Below, piece after piece: positions 21,624 to 33,689 of a stretch of DNA of 64,000 nt. This DNA is from Symsagittifera roscoffensis. Lineage: Eukaryota > Xenacoelomorpha > Acoela > Convolutidae. The stretch lies in the NCBI RefSeq assembly GCF_963678635.1, contig NC_087064.1, positions 48,717,346-48,781,345 on the forward strand, read 5' to 3'. Every line of letters begins with the position of its first letter. Position 1 is the first letter of the stretch. The notes below the pieces were generated by a model. That model ran no database searches, had not been told where the DNA came from, and was given only the letters and a program-made list of their open reading frames with translations. The position numbers were made by a program, and so were the translations under genes.

Positions 21624-21995
21624 AGGACGCCCCCTTCCCTCAGGGAATCGACCCTCTGCTGACACAAAGGGTCCCCCTTTAGGCTTTTTTGAGATATCCA
21701 TTTTTGGCGTAATGACCTTATAATTTTTGAAAAAGGTGCCTTCGGCGCGAATAAATACTAATTTTAAGGGAGAGGCGCGCGCCGAAAAAACGTAATTTTC
21801 AGGTCAAAATTTTCCAAAAGGAATAAAAACGCCTTTTTTGGTCTGTTTTTGGGCGCATAACATTTGGTCAAAATTGAGTCTTTGTAGTGATATCGGAGAG
21901 CTCAGAAAATCAATTTTGTCGACCTAAAGAAAAAAAGGCCGAAAAAAATTTTCCGAAAATCCGTCCCACGCGAGAAAATCCTAAATCCACCCCTG
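21624..21995 (-). repeat. SINE/MITE-like dispersed repeat, copy 1 (GGTCGACC family)
   Basis: On the minus strand it begins CAGGGGTGGATTTAGGATTT, passes GGCGCGCGCC and a GGTGCCTTCGGCGCG hairpin, and ends in a GGGTCGATTCCCTGAGGG segment resembling a tRNA T arm. It is colinear over its whole length with 58788-59189. The short head of the same family is embedded in every F segment. A CAGGG start is typical of hAT-type ends, while the other end looks tRNA-like, so the class is unresolved. Confidence 0.65.
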
Positions 21996-23004
21996 CGAGA
22001 CAGCTCTATTTTGAGGAGTAGTTCTTTTGTTGTCACTTTCGAAGAGAGTCGCAGAATAAATGAGCTCGGTTGTTTTTTTCGTCGAAAAGTTCTGGTAGTT
22101 TAAAGATGGCCAGTTTGGCCAAATTGGACTAATTAACGCGCGATATACTTAACGCGTAACCGGATACTTCTTCCGTCTTAGAAATCATTTAAGTGGAGTT
22201 GAGGCATGCGTAACGTACCATTTTGTACTTAACAAAGTGTGTGGATAGTTGATTTTCAAAAAAAAGAATCTAACAAAATTTAAACTTTTTGGTTTGCTTT
22301 AATTTTCATCAAAATCAAATTCTGCTAAAGTGAACGCTATTCTATCGACCAAAAAATTCAGTCATATCATTCGGAGCTGTTTTTTGATACGAGAAAATTG
22401 TTTTTTTTTGCTCTTCCAAACTTTTACATTTATTAAGCTAAACTGTGCACCGATTCGAGGTAACATTTGGCCTCGTAAAGATTGTTTTCTAGTAGTAAGA
22501 AAACAATTTTTTTCTGTTAGAATCTTAGTAATTTTTCATAGATTCATGTCATGCACTGCAAATATTGGACGAAAAGTTATTTTTGAAGCAGTTTTGAAAA
22601 GCGTTTGCAAAAAAAACGCATCAGAAAAAAGTGCTGAGACCATTGATTTTCTAAAACGGTATCAAAGGGATAAATTTTCAACCAAATTTCAGGCTACCAA
22701 AACTCAGGTGTGGAGTATCGGGCAAGGCTCACTCATGCTAATGAATAAATGATTTTCACTGGGATTTTGCTACATTTTGCCGAAAGTTTTTAGAGTTAGA
22801 ATTGAGTGAGAAAATTTAAAAATAAACAAAAAAACTGGTTAGATCATACTCACAGAACACAAAAGTTCGCTTTCTTTTCAGTTTTGATTTTTGTCAAGAG
22901 GTGCATCATTTTAAATTTTCTCGGATTTCGATTTCAAGACACTCTAATTAAAAAAACTACAGGTGTGACATCACTTATCGACAAAGACTTAAGCCTTTAT
23001 CCTA
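21996..23004. other. Intergenic; contains a reversed HR-family fragment at about 22085-22235
   Basis: ATTAACGCGCGATATA and CCGTCTTAGAAATCA at 22130-22200 match the middle of the HR repeats at 32731-33254 and 55601-56130. The long open frame at 22330-22752 has no recognisable domain and is probably chance. Confidence 0.5.
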
Positions 23005-23480
23005 GAATAGAATACAACTGCTTGTGTCAGGGCTGTTCCGACTGCCTTTTAAGGTCTCTGGTGTTGAAATTTACACAACGAAAAATAAAGAAAGCACAAT
23101 GTGATACATTTTGCATATATTAAAGTAATGATTAAATGAAACAGAAGGTTTCGATTATGTTCAAACGTTTCTAAGACAGATAAAAATTTTGTTAAAAGCA
23201 AGATGTATATTGCGCGCTAAGTATTCCAAATTTATCAAAAACACCAATTTGCTATTACAGCAAGAAGTGATGTATTTAGCATAAAAATAACGTAATAATT
23301 ATTGTACATAGCATGCCTCAGCTCAATTTAGACCATTTTCTCAGTTGGAAAAATCTCTGCTCACAAGTTGGTTGCACGAAATACATCGCGCGTTATTTAT
23401 TCTTTATTGGCAATAACTTGACTCCCATAATTTTTTGAAAAACCGATACAGGTAAAATAGCGTTTTAAGTTTGGTTTTAG
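23005..23480 (+). repeat. HR-family repeat, diverged copy
   Basis: Begins near GTGTCAGGGCTGTTCCGACT (the hairpin is partly deleted), then GCCTTTTAAGGTC. Later it has GCATGCCTCAGCTCAATTT and ATACATCGCGCGTTATTT. The order matches 32731-33254. Confidence 0.6.
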
Positions 23481-23964
23481 GACACCAGAGCTTTCAGGCG
23501 GTATAAAAAATCTCAGTTTCAAAAAGGTTACTGAAAAAGTTAAAATTGATCTCGACAAAAAACCATCCTGTGCACAAGTAATCCGCCACATTCTTCGAAA
23601 TTACCATACCTTGAGCACGGTCGAAACTTGATTTGAGCAGTTCGAGAAATGAACTTTATCAGACTCTTTGCTAGCAATAAGCAGCGAATTCATATAGCGC
23701 ATGGGGTGAAGACTTCGAAAAATACGAAAAAATTTCAAAGCTTTGTTTTTTCTTTGAAAATTGAGAGATTTTTTATATCAAAGAATATAGTTCCAATGCG
23801 TTGAGGGAGTTTCGAACAATTCAAAGCTCAGCTTTATTACGACGGTTCATTTTTAGAGCAATTCTTTTCTATTGGCAAGCAAGCTTTATTTTTTCATGAA
23901 AACAATCTAATTGAGCAAACGCTTCTTTAATCAAAATAATCAAACGCAAACGCTTCTACAGGAC
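23481..23964. other. No feature recognised
   Basis: AT-rich with short open frames lacking any family resemblance. Confidence 0.5.
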
Positions 23965-26900
23965 AAAAAAATCAAACTGAGCGAAAGCTTCTCCTGAAGT
24001 GTTTACAGTGACTTGCTTCAGCTCATCTTTGGAAAGGTGAAGTGAAATCAAGGGAATGGTTTGACGTGGTAGGTTTGCCATCTTCTTTTTCGTGGTGTTT
24101 AGTCATTTTAACCTTCAACTGGGTCGAGTACTGAAAATGGGCTATATAGGATATACAAAACATATAGTCAACCAAAACATGGATGTTTTGTACTAAAATA
24201 AGACACATAATAAAGATGGAAAACCAGTAAAGACTCGTGAGGAGGATTTTTTACAATTAGAAATAGGGAAAAATAAATTCTGACTTATTCGAGACTAAAA
24301 GTATAAATATTTTTGACTCATGTTTAAAGTTGTCGGACAATTCTTTTTGGAAATACAAAACTAATTGAATACAAAAGTGATTAGAAATAAGAGAAACTAC
24401 TATGAAGAGCAAAACAAAATTATTCAAAGACAAAAACAGGTAACTGACATCGCAAAAAAAAATACTGTTCTTTTTCATATGGTAAAATTCTCCGAAGAGA
24501 TAATGGGTTACTTCTTGAAGTTTTAACAATTACAAAAAGTTTTATAGATAATCGGTTTTCATAAAGTAAATGAAATCTATATTTGTGACAACAAAAAACA
24601 CTTTCAAATTTCATATGGTAAACTACTAAACTGCACTAAAATTTTTGTTTTGTACAAAAATTTTTCGCACAAAAAATCAAACTGAGCGAAAGCTTCTCCT
24701 GAAGTGTTTACAGTAATCTGCTTCAGCTCAACTTTGGAAACGTGAAGTGAAATCAAGAGAATGATTTGACGTGGAGTTGTTTGACGTGGTAATTTGCCAA
24801 CTTTTTTTTCGTGGTGTTCAGCCATTTTAACCTTCAACTCGGTCGAGCCCTGAAAGTGGGCTCATTTTGAGATCTATTCCCTGCAATTATTGAATTTAAA
24901 AAATGTCTTTGAGAAAAAATGTCTTCTAGAGTTGCATTATGTCTTTAATTTTATAAGGTTTTGTTTTTTAATCACTCTAATTATAAAACTACAACCATAG
25001 TTGGGCGATCAATTATCGTCAATTACTTAAGACTCCAACATAGAAAAGAACAAAGCTGCTCGTATCAGGGCAAAACCCTGAGTGTTTCAATGACTTTTTA
25101 AGATCTATGGTAAAAAAGTTTGCAAAACAACAAAACTGTACAGCAAAAAACCTAACAAATAGCATGTTTAATTTTAGTTTGAAAGAATTTTTAGGACAGA
25201 TAAAATTTTTTTTGATCCTCAAAAACTGAAGCCAATGATCACAGGTTATTTGCCATTCTTATCATTATATCGGTTGGTTAAATTAAGCTTCTTTTAAGAA
25301 AGGCTTCTTTCAAAAAGTGTTTAATTAAATATCAGGGGGAAAGCAGGGAAAAAATCTTTGAAAACTTTCAAAATTGAGAAACAACTTTCAAAATTTAGTT
25401 TTTTGTTCTACCGCTAATGAGAAGGTATTCAAAACAAGACTAATAATTGTCTCAGAATTTTCTGAAACAATTTGAGTAGAAATAGGGAAAAATAAATTCT
25501 GACTTATTATTTTAAAGTATAATTAATTTAACTCATGTTTGAAGTTGTCGGACAATTTTTTTTTGGTATTAAAAGACTAGTTAAATACAAAAGTGATTAG
25601 AAATAATAGAAACTACTATGAAGAGCAAAACAAAATTATTCAAAGACAAAAACAGGTAACTGACATCGCAAAAAAAAATACTGTTCTTTTTCATATGGTA
25701 AAATTCTCCGAAGAGATAATGGGTTACTTCTTGAAGTTTTAACAATTACAAAAAGTTCTATAGATAATCGGTTTTCATAAAGTAAATGAAATCTATATTT
25801 GTGACAACAAAAAACACTTTTAAATTTCATATGGTAAACCACTAAACCGCACTAAAATTTTTGTTTTGTACAAAAATTTTTCGCACAAAAAATCAAACTG
25901 AGCGAAAGCTTCTCCTGAAGTGTTTACAGTAACCTGCTTCAGCTCAACTTTGGAAACGTGAAGTGAAATCAAGAGAATGATTTGACGTGGAGTTGTTTGA
26001 CGTGGTAGGTTTGTCAACTTTTTTTTCGTGGTGTTCAGCCATTTTAACCTTCAACTCGGTCGAGCCCTGAAAGTGGGCTCATTTTGAGATATATTCCCTG
26101 CAATTATTGAAATTAAAAAATGTCTTTGAGAAAAAATGTCTTCTAGAGTTGCATTATGTCTTTAATTTTATAAGGTTTTGTTTTTTAATCACTCTAATTA
26201 TAAAACTACAACCATAGTTGGGCGATCAATTATCGTCAAATACTTCAGTCTCCAACCTCAAAAAAAACAACGCTTCTCGTATCAGGGCAAAACGCTGAGT
26301 GTTCCAATATCTTTTAAAATCTATGGTGATAACATTTGCAAAACAACAAAAATGTACAGCAAAACCCTAATAAATAGCATGTTTCATTTTTCTTTGAAAA
26401 ATTTTTTAAGACATAAAGTTTTTTTTGAGCACCCATAGCTGAAAGAAGTTGATCACAGGTTCTTTGCAATTCTTTTCATTATACCGGTTGGTTGAATTAA
26501 GCTTCTTTTAAAAAGTGTTTAACATAAAAATCAGGGAGAAAGAAGGGAAAAAATCTTTGAAAACATTAATTAAAAATGTTTCCGATTAATTTAAAAGAAA
26601 GAAACAACTTTAACAAGTGAGTTTTTTTCTACCACCAATGAGAAGGTATTCAAAACAGGACTAATAAGTGTCGCAGAATTTTTCTGAAACAATTTGACGT
26701 ATTATTATCATAATAATACGGATTCCGAATTGAAAATTCATACATTTGATAACAAAATTAGGTCTAATTATTGACAAAAAAACATCAAAAAAAGACAGCC
26801 AAACCTTGCTCAGTGATACAGCAACGCAGGTTTTATTGCGTTATTTCTTTTTTGATCAGGATATGCAAAACATATAGTCAACCAAAATATGGATGTTTTG

Positions 26901-27300
26901 TACTAAACTCAGGCACAGCTAATAGGACACAAAATACAGATAGAAAACCAGTAAAGACTCGTGAGGATGATTTGTTTTAAAATTAGAAATAGGGAAAAAT
27001 AAATTCTGACTCATTCGAGACCAACAAGTGTAAGTATTTTTCATGTTTTAAGTATCATGTTTTAAGTTGGCGGACAATTTTTTTCGGAAATAAAAAACTA
27101 GTTGAATAGAAAAGTGATTAGGGATTCAAAGCCAAAATTAGCTAACTTACATCGCAAAAAAATACTGTTCTTTTTCATATGGTAAATTTCTCCGAAGAAA
27201 TAATGGGTTACTTCTTGAAGTGTTAACAAATACGAAAAGTTCTATAGATAATCGGTTTTCATAAAGTAAAAAAACACTTTCAAATTTCATATGGTCAACT
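23965..27300 (+). repeat. Tandem segmental duplication, unit about 1.22 kb
   Basis: The segment from AAATAGGGAAAAATAAATTC at 24260 recurs at 25479 (offset about 1219) and 26986. TTGGGCGATCAATTATCG at 25001 recurs at 26218. A leading partial copy of the GAGCGAAAGCTTCTCCTGAA region is at 23970. Units are roughly 24150-25470, 25470-26750 and 26855-27300 (partial). Each of the first two includes an HR-family head (TCTCGTATCAGGGCAAAAC type, 25045-25130 and 26262-26340). A conserved minus-strand open frame (24837-24604, 26017-25820; VELKQITVNTSGEAFAQFDF) lies in each unit; I cannot assign it. Confidence 0.82.
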
Positions 27301-28742
27301 TTTTTTCTTCTGTAATTTTTTTGGTGATCTGATTCTAACTACTAAACTGCACTAAATTTTTGTTTTAGCGTTGGTTCTCAGTTGTTTTACTCTCAAAATT
27401 TGCTGTAATTTTTCCAGTTTTTTTTTTCTGTTTTGTCTATAATCTAAATTGATTATTTAAAAAAATGGCGAGTAGAAACCGCTCATTGAGATCCAAATCG
27501 ACAATTTGATGCTTTTTGGTATCCTCTCAAGACGAAACAAACTGTAAACGTGCAATTTCATACATGTTTGCCTATGAAATTCTAGTTGAAAACAAAAAAT
27601 TATCATTTTTTATTGGTTGAATTTCCAATAACTTCTAACATTGATCTAACTAAAAAAACGTTAGCTAACAAGTATAACTTTTTGCAGAGCAAGTAGCACA
27701 GAATGTTCCGACTACATATTCAGAAAAAAAAAAAACCATTTTTTTTCTTTTTTTCTTCAAGTGAGAATTTTTTTGTACGTCATGTGATGATACAATTAAA
27801 CGATTGCGTACTTTAGTGAATTAGGTCTAAACGATTCCTATGCTGATTTTTGTTGAAATCATGATTGGAAGGGCTTCAATATGATATATGACTGCGTCTT
27901 TGTTCGATGATTATTTCTTGTACCTGAATTTGCATGAATTTGCATGAAGTTAGAACAAAAGCTAAAATACACCCGAATACAGTTTTATCCCCAATTTCAA
28001 TGGTCGGAACAAAAACGGGTGGTTTGGGAGAAGTATAATCTCATCTGTATTTTTTTTTGTTGTCTTGATTTTCGAAGAAAATGATAAAATAACTTTGCTC
28101 AGGATGATTTGTTTCCGCAGACAAGTTTCGGTTTTTTAACCAGCAATCTTAAGAGGATTTTATTCTTTCTTTCAAAATTTATTGCTGTTTAGAGCTCAAA
28201 CTTATGATGTCTTAAAATATTATAAAGGGAAACCCTTTTAGTTGGTCACGAGTCGAAACCCTCAGGGGGAGAGGGGAGGGAGCTTTTGCAATCCGCCCCG
28301 CCCCCTAAACAGCTACAGATCATAATCAAAATTTGCAAATGGATGACCTTGGATTTTGTTTTAATTCACAGCATGCATTTTTTTTGTTACGTGTGGGCAT
28401 ATATCGACTCAATTCATAATTGCATAATAGAGAAAGACTTAGCTAGCATTGGAAACGGGCAGATTTGTGCAGTCAAAATTGACCTGCAAGATGATCTTCT
28501 ATCAACTGCATTGTTTTCCGGTTTCATTGGCTATATTTTTGCATTTTAAGAGGAAAATTACGCAAATTCAATAACTCTTCAATGCAAAGCCGCTGTTTCA
28601 AAATTTGACATTCACCGATTGACGGACTCATTCGCCGAACAAGTCTGCTTTTTCACTTGTTTTCATTTTCATAATATTTCCTTGGTACCATTTGAGAATA
28701 TTCATTGGTTGACTAACCGTGAAACTGTTCTAAAGACTTTTG
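27301..28742. other. No feature recognised
   Basis: AT-rich sequence with homopolymer runs and a C/G-rich patch at 28263-28315. The open frame 28286-28549 shows no family resemblance. Confidence 0.5.
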
Positions 28743-28975
28743 CACACTCGACCCTCAATTTGAGGCAGGATGAGCCCAAATAACGGAACTTTTTGGTAAA
28801 TTTATCAAAAAAAAAATTCCGTCAAAGTTGATAAAATTTATGGTGTCGAATATCCCAAAACACAAATTTATAGGACTTTTTAATTAACTTGTTTGTGACA
28901 AAAATCTAATACACGTAATGAATTTCAGTAAAAACTATAACAAAAGTTGTTGGTTGCAGTCAAGGGTTGAGTGTG
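28743..28975. mobile_element. MITE-like element with short terminal inverted repeats (233 bp)
   Basis: The left end is CACACTCGACCCTCAA. The right end reads CACACTCAACCCTTGA on the minus strand, so 13 of 16 positions match. The interior is non-coding and AT-rich with further imperfect inverted stretches. I see no convincing target duplication, so the superfamily is open. Confidence 0.55.
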
Positions 28976-29074
28976 TAGAATAAGTAGGGAATCATAAAAA
29001 AGTTTCTAGAATGTAGAGAAAGATATAGTGTGTACAACTTACTACTTATCACTGTTTTCTTTTAAAAGAAGACA

Positions 29075-29380
29075 AGACTGCCCGTATTACGGCCCGTCCC
29101 TGAATTTTCTGACAGCCTTTTGTCTATAAAGTAATGTCTATTAAAGTAAGTCTATGAAGTAATTATTTTTGAGATTTTTCTTGGAAACCATCCCCTCATT
29201 TGTTTCGTAAATTATACAGTGGAATACAAAGTTTTAAATAAACTAAATAGCAAGCCTCAATTCAATTTGGAACGATTTCTATGAGGGATCAAATATCCAC
29301 TTGAGCATAAATAACGCGTTAATAGCAATTATGCATTTTGCGCGTTCCTTATTGCTACGACTTTCGAAGAAAGTGAGGAA
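29075..29380 (+). repeat. HR-family repeat, partial copy
   Basis: Contains CAAGACTGCCCGTATTACGG near the start, CAATTTGGAACGATTTCTA in the middle, a degenerate AACGCGTTAATAGC block, and the terminal hairpin CGACTTTCGAAGAAAGT. The order is as in the complete copies. Confidence 0.6.
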
Positions 29381-29391
29381 TATGTATGATC

Positions 29392-30129
29392 GGGTGCTAG
29401 GGATTTTAGCAGACCGGTTTTTTAGCAGACTCAGAACAATTATAAAATTAGATAGCTAACTTCAAACGCGGCATTGGCGATTACCGACCGCTTGCTCCGC
29501 TGCGGTGGAATCCCTCATGCGCGAAGAACCGAATGCGCAAAAATAAAAATCAGCCAATCAAATTTCAGTAATCTAAAAATTGGAAAGAAAGTAAACATTT
29601 CCAGGGACTGGAGTATTGATAATGGCCGAATCTAAAACGGAAAAAAAATGCAAAATCTTCAAATTTTTCATTGACCGCCGCAAAAGTGGGACAAATTTTA
29701 CATTTCAAGGGTTTCGTAATGAAAGTAGCAAAGTATTGCTTCATTTAATTCATTTTAACTGAATGGCAATTGTTTCTGTATAAAAATTCACTTTCGGCTA
29801 ATTTTGTCTTCGGTCCTTGGCCTACAAGTTTTTTCTTCCATTCGGTCTTTCGCGCATGAGAATAGCCCCCCTCCGCTGCGCTTTAATTCAAAACGAGTGT
29901 TAATGTGCGCGTAAATCTTTTATTTGCCGCTAATTTAGACTGTTGAGTTTCTAAAGTTGATAGTTTTGTTGACAAATTGTGCATAATTGTCTTACTTGGA
30001 GAAGCTTGGCCCCAGACTGAGCGTCTATTTCAGTCTGTCAATCAATCATTCATCATTAGAATGGTCTGGTAAAAGACTCATTTTTCATTTTTTATGCTAA
30101 AAGAGTGGTCTGCTAAACGATCGGTACCC
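29392..30129. mobile_element. Non-autonomous DNA transposon (738 bp) with 8-bp target duplication
   Basis: The left end GGGTGCTAGGGATTTTAGCA and the right end GGGTACCGATCGTTTAGCAG (minus strand) form imperfect inverted repeats sharing TTTAGCAGACC. A second inner inverted pair, CTCATGCGCGAAGAACCGAA at 29511 and its counterpart near 29860, strengthens the case. The flanks are GTATGATC (29384-29391) and GTATGCTC (30130-30137), 7 of 8 identical. The interior has no transposase. An 8-bp duplication fits hAT-like or P-like superfamilies. Confidence 0.78.
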
Positions 30130-30288
30130 GTATGCTCGGGCTAGTTTATTTTTTATTCAGACCACCAGTACTGAACTTTTTGTACAATTTCATGCACGAG
30201 CATCTATTTATCAGCGGAGATAAAATTCTCAGGACGGTTCGCCATTATCCAGGCCTGTTCACATATGAGCATTTGTATTTTTCTCCGG

Positions 30289-30372
30289 ACATGGTCTTTC
30301 TTGGATGCTACATGATCAGACCTGAGTGAGACATGTTTATACCTGCTGAATACATGATAAGGCCTGATTGAA
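30289..30372 (-). repeat. 21-bp minisatellite, four diverged units
   Basis: Units start ACATGGTCTTTC (30289), ACATGATCAGACCTGAG (30310), ACATGTTTATACCTGC (30331) and ACATGATAAGGCCTGA (30352). They are the reverse complement of the array at 31540-31795. On the minus strand they encode a 7-residue repeat of the RYKHVSL/RSDHVAS type. Confidence 0.7.
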
Positions 30373-31539
30373 ACTTTGACAAATTCAAACACGATTACTT
30401 CGCAACAGATGCGAATGCTATAAGCTCTTTTTAACCGCGCATTTCACTGCACGCATGAAAACATACAGCATTCTTTGAGCTTTCACAGCAATCACTTGAG
30501 TTTTTGAAAAATATCTCTTGCACACTTGAAATGATTTTCAATTTGCCATTTAAGTCACTAGAACTAGAAAAATTATGTTTCCTCCATTTCAAGGCTCTTT
30601 TCATCTCCCCCCATTGCATGCTCATCGAAAATTTCTTTTCAAATTAAATCCCCCATTAATCCAGCCCCCCCATTGTCCAGCCCCCCATTAATCAAATTTT
30701 AATTATTTTGGGTTAAGCGTACGATGGATTTTGGTTCAAATGAAAAATGATGTTATAGAGTATGGAGGAAACCTAAATCAACAAACGACATGCATTGTTT
30801 TATCAAAAAAATCTTCATAAAAATCGAAAAATCCATTTTACGCATCTCAGATTTATTGATTTTAAATGAGCATATCCAAGCTTACATCATCGAGTCAACC
30901 AGTGGATGGAGAAAAACATATCGCCGGATTATCTTCAAAAAAAACTCGCCAGTTTTGCTTAGATCAAAATTTTAAAAAAAAATTTTTAAATTTAATTATT
31001 CAAAAATTTTTTGTTTTGTTTAATTTGGGGGGTATTGTTTAATTTGATACGAACAATCAATTATCAACGGTTTTTTCATCCATTTTGTTTTAAGAAGTCA
31101 ATATCAAAATCGATAATTTTGATAATATTTTTGACCACAAAAATCCATTATAATTGATTTCTTTAGGTTATTATTTGATGTGGGTTGTTAGGTCGTGTTG
31201 AATTTGGACAAGGTTAACAGTTAATTTTTTTTTGAAAGGAAGAAAAACACTTTGCATTTATTGCAAGGAAAGAAAGGGCATCTACCCACTATCCTAGATT
31301 TTCAAGAAAAAAATACCCGATGTTAGAAAGTTTCTGCAAATTAAACCCGGAAATTCGAAGTAAAATCTCAAAATTTTAAGCTGAATTTGTGATGACGTTG
31401 CATTTTATACTTTTTTTATTTTGCTTATGATACTGTTATTAAAAATTTTTTGACTCTGCGTTTTGTTACTGTTTTTCTTTTAAAAAGAGGGTCTCAAAAA
31501 CTTCCAGCAAAAACGTGTTCAGGTCAGGTGTTGTCATTT
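30373..31539. other. Intergenic with C-rich patch
   Basis: CCCCCATTAATCCAGCC-like units repeat at 30648-30693. A partly inverted G-rich counterpart (TTTAATTTGGGGGGTATTG) lies at about 31019, which could mark the ends of an old element. Nothing coding is recognised. Confidence 0.4.
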
Positions 31540-31795
31540 ATCTTGCAGATATGATCATGTTCAGTTCATGCATGATCATGTATACTGGGGGATTGAGCGA
31601 TCTCAGTTCAGGTATGATCATATATCCTGCAGGTATGAGCATGTTCAGCTCACGTATGATCATGTATTCTGTAGGTATGAGCCTGTTCAGTTCAGGTATG
31701 ATCAGGTATCCTGCAGGTGTGAGCATGTTCAGTTCAGGCATGATCATGTATCCTGCAGGTGTGAGCATATCTTCAGTTAGCACACCTGATGCAGG
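31540..31795 (+). repeat. 21-bp minisatellite with 42-bp higher-order period
   Basis: Units such as GTATGATCATATATCCTGCA(G) alternate with units such as GTATGAGCATGTTCAGCTCA(C). There are about twelve 21-bp units. Because 21 is a multiple of three, all frames stay open; one encodes tandem RYDHVSC/RYEHVQF heptads. Unit divergence is moderate. Confidence 0.88.
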
Positions 31796-32730
31796 TCTGA
31801 TGCAGGTATGTGCAGACTGAAAATAGACATGCTTCAGAAGATCTGCTACATGATTTTACGGTGATCAGATATGAGGATGATAAAAAATTTCGGTACGGGC
31901 AGTGTTATAAAACTCGAAGGATAGTTCTCTTGAGCTACATGGAGCACACCACTATAGTAACCTTCCATGCGTACGTCCAAAAATGTTTGTCTATTATCCC
32001 GCACCACAAGATTGCTCCAAATTGAATTCATGCAGCTAATTGTTTTTTTTTAACTCCATGCACGACTCAAATTGCAATTTTTTTTTGATGTTATCTGCTT
32101 TCATCATTGTTTTGCCAGGTTTAATTTACCAAAAACTAACCGAGACCAATGAAACGGGAGTCGGAATATTCAAAATTTTGCCCTGATACAATCAGCCTTG
32201 TTCAAAATCCACAACACAAAAACCCCCATAACTTAACGAAAAAAAGATCACAAGCATAATATCTTTCTTCGGACAAAAGCTCCGGACAGCAAAATAGCTT
32301 CGGACAGCAATATACTTCAGATGGCACAAAAAATTTTGTCCAAAACGCCCAGCTGAATAGTCGAAAACTGATGGAACCAAAACCATCTCAAGTATAACTA
32401 TTCCTTTTCTTCAAAAGACGGAACAAAAAAACCCGGCAGTTTAGCTTGACTCTCTGTGAATTTTCGGTTTAGCCATTAACTTCTCCCTGAGCACGGTTCG
32501 AACATTAACGACAAAGGAGGGATAGTGTAGGTTTCTCAATGAAGACTGAATTAATCCTGACGATTAATTATTTTGATGAAACTCTGCCCGGTCATTTGTA
32601 GCTTTTGCGAGTTTTTCAGAAACTTATGGAATCAACCCTCCTTGTTCGACTTCCGCAAGCCTGTCCATACTTAGAGATAACATCTCTGCTAGTTGTTCTC
32701 GTCAAACTTCCCGTCAAATTTGAAATTATA
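31796..32730. other. Intergenic; small reversed HR fragment at 32158-32205
   Basis: The fragment reads GTCGGAATATTC then GCCCTGATACAATCAGCC. CTTTTCTTCAAAAGACGGAA at about 32403 resembles the other HR terminus. No gene is recognised. Confidence 0.5.
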
Positions 32731-33254
32731 ACAAGACTGCTCGTATCAGGGTGAAGCCCTGAATGTTCCGACTGCCTTTTAAGGTTTATGGAGCAGTAAT
32801 AAAATTAAAAAATTAAATGAAATTTAAAAAAATGATTAAAAAAATTTTCTAAAATTTTTTTATGAAAACCATCCCCCCACACGCCATATTCAGTACAAAA
32901 GAATCGAATTTGCTCCTTGTAACAAACCAATCATGACAAATAGGCTTCTTTCAACCAATTTGGAACGATTTCTAAGACGGATTAACTCTCCGCTTACGCG
33001 TTAATAGCGCGAAATATATCGCGCGTTAATTGTCCCAAATTGGCCAAAATGGAAATTTTAAACCCCCAAAACTTTACGAAAAATGATCACAGGTCAAACA
33101 TCAGTTCAAATTTAAAATCAAGACAGCAATACTTTTTGAGTGGTTAAAAAATTCTGTCAAAAATGGCTAGTTAAAAGTCGAAATTTGTCTGAAGGAAAAA
33201 AAAATCCACCCCGAGCACAAATATTCCGTTACTTTCGTAACGAAAGTCGGAGCA
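32731..33254 (+). repeat. HR-family repeat, complete copy (524 bp)
   Basis: Starts ACAAGACTGCTCGTATCAGG and has a hairpin TCAGGGT-GAA-GCCCTGA. Then come CCCCCACACGCCAT, GGAACGATTTCTAAGACGG and a central palindrome GCGCGAAATATATCGCGC. It ends with the hairpin ACTTTCG-TAA-CGAAAGT followed by CGGAGCAA. It is non-coding. Complete copies also lie at 55601-56130(-), 56341-56759(+) and 57801-58274(+). Confidence 0.82.
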
Positions 33255-33689
33255 ATTAGATTAAATGAAAGTTGAATGTCCGATAAGAAAAGCGAAATTT
33301 TGGAAAAAATATATCTTACTTAATTTCCTTTTTCAATGCAACTTCACTTCCCGTTCTGTTGAATGAAAATTTCACAACTCAATTTCCAATTTCCGTTCTG
33401 ATTAATGATAATATAATGGTAACCTTCTTGTATTCTGTCTAATACTTGAGACTGTTTTTAGCTACACGGACTTTCTGATCGTTACTTGTGAATATGTCCA
33501 TCATCAATTGATACAAAGGCTAGTATTGATCAATTAATACTAATCTGTTAAGGCATTTTCATCTTCTAATGGACCAGCAAATCAAATAGACTTCTTCAGC
33601 ATGGGCAGAGAACTTAGGAAAATTTTTATTAGATTTGGTGTTCTTTTTTTAGGTTCGAAGCTAAGCTACCAAACTGACTTTGAGTAGAG
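33255..33689. other. No feature recognised
   Basis: AT-rich intergenic sequence without ORFs or clear repeats. Confidence 0.5.

Noticed and set aside
22330-22752. 140-codon open frame
   Set aside because: No ATG at the stated start, hydrophobic AT-driven composition, no family resemblance; it lies next to HR repeat debris.
30637-31060. Another MITE bounded by C-rich and G-rich AAATTAA ends
   Set aside because: The inverted match is weak and largely low-complexity; no target duplication was found.
31540-31795. CRISPR-like array
   Set aside because: Units are contiguous with no unique spacers, and the context is eukaryotic; it is a minisatellite.
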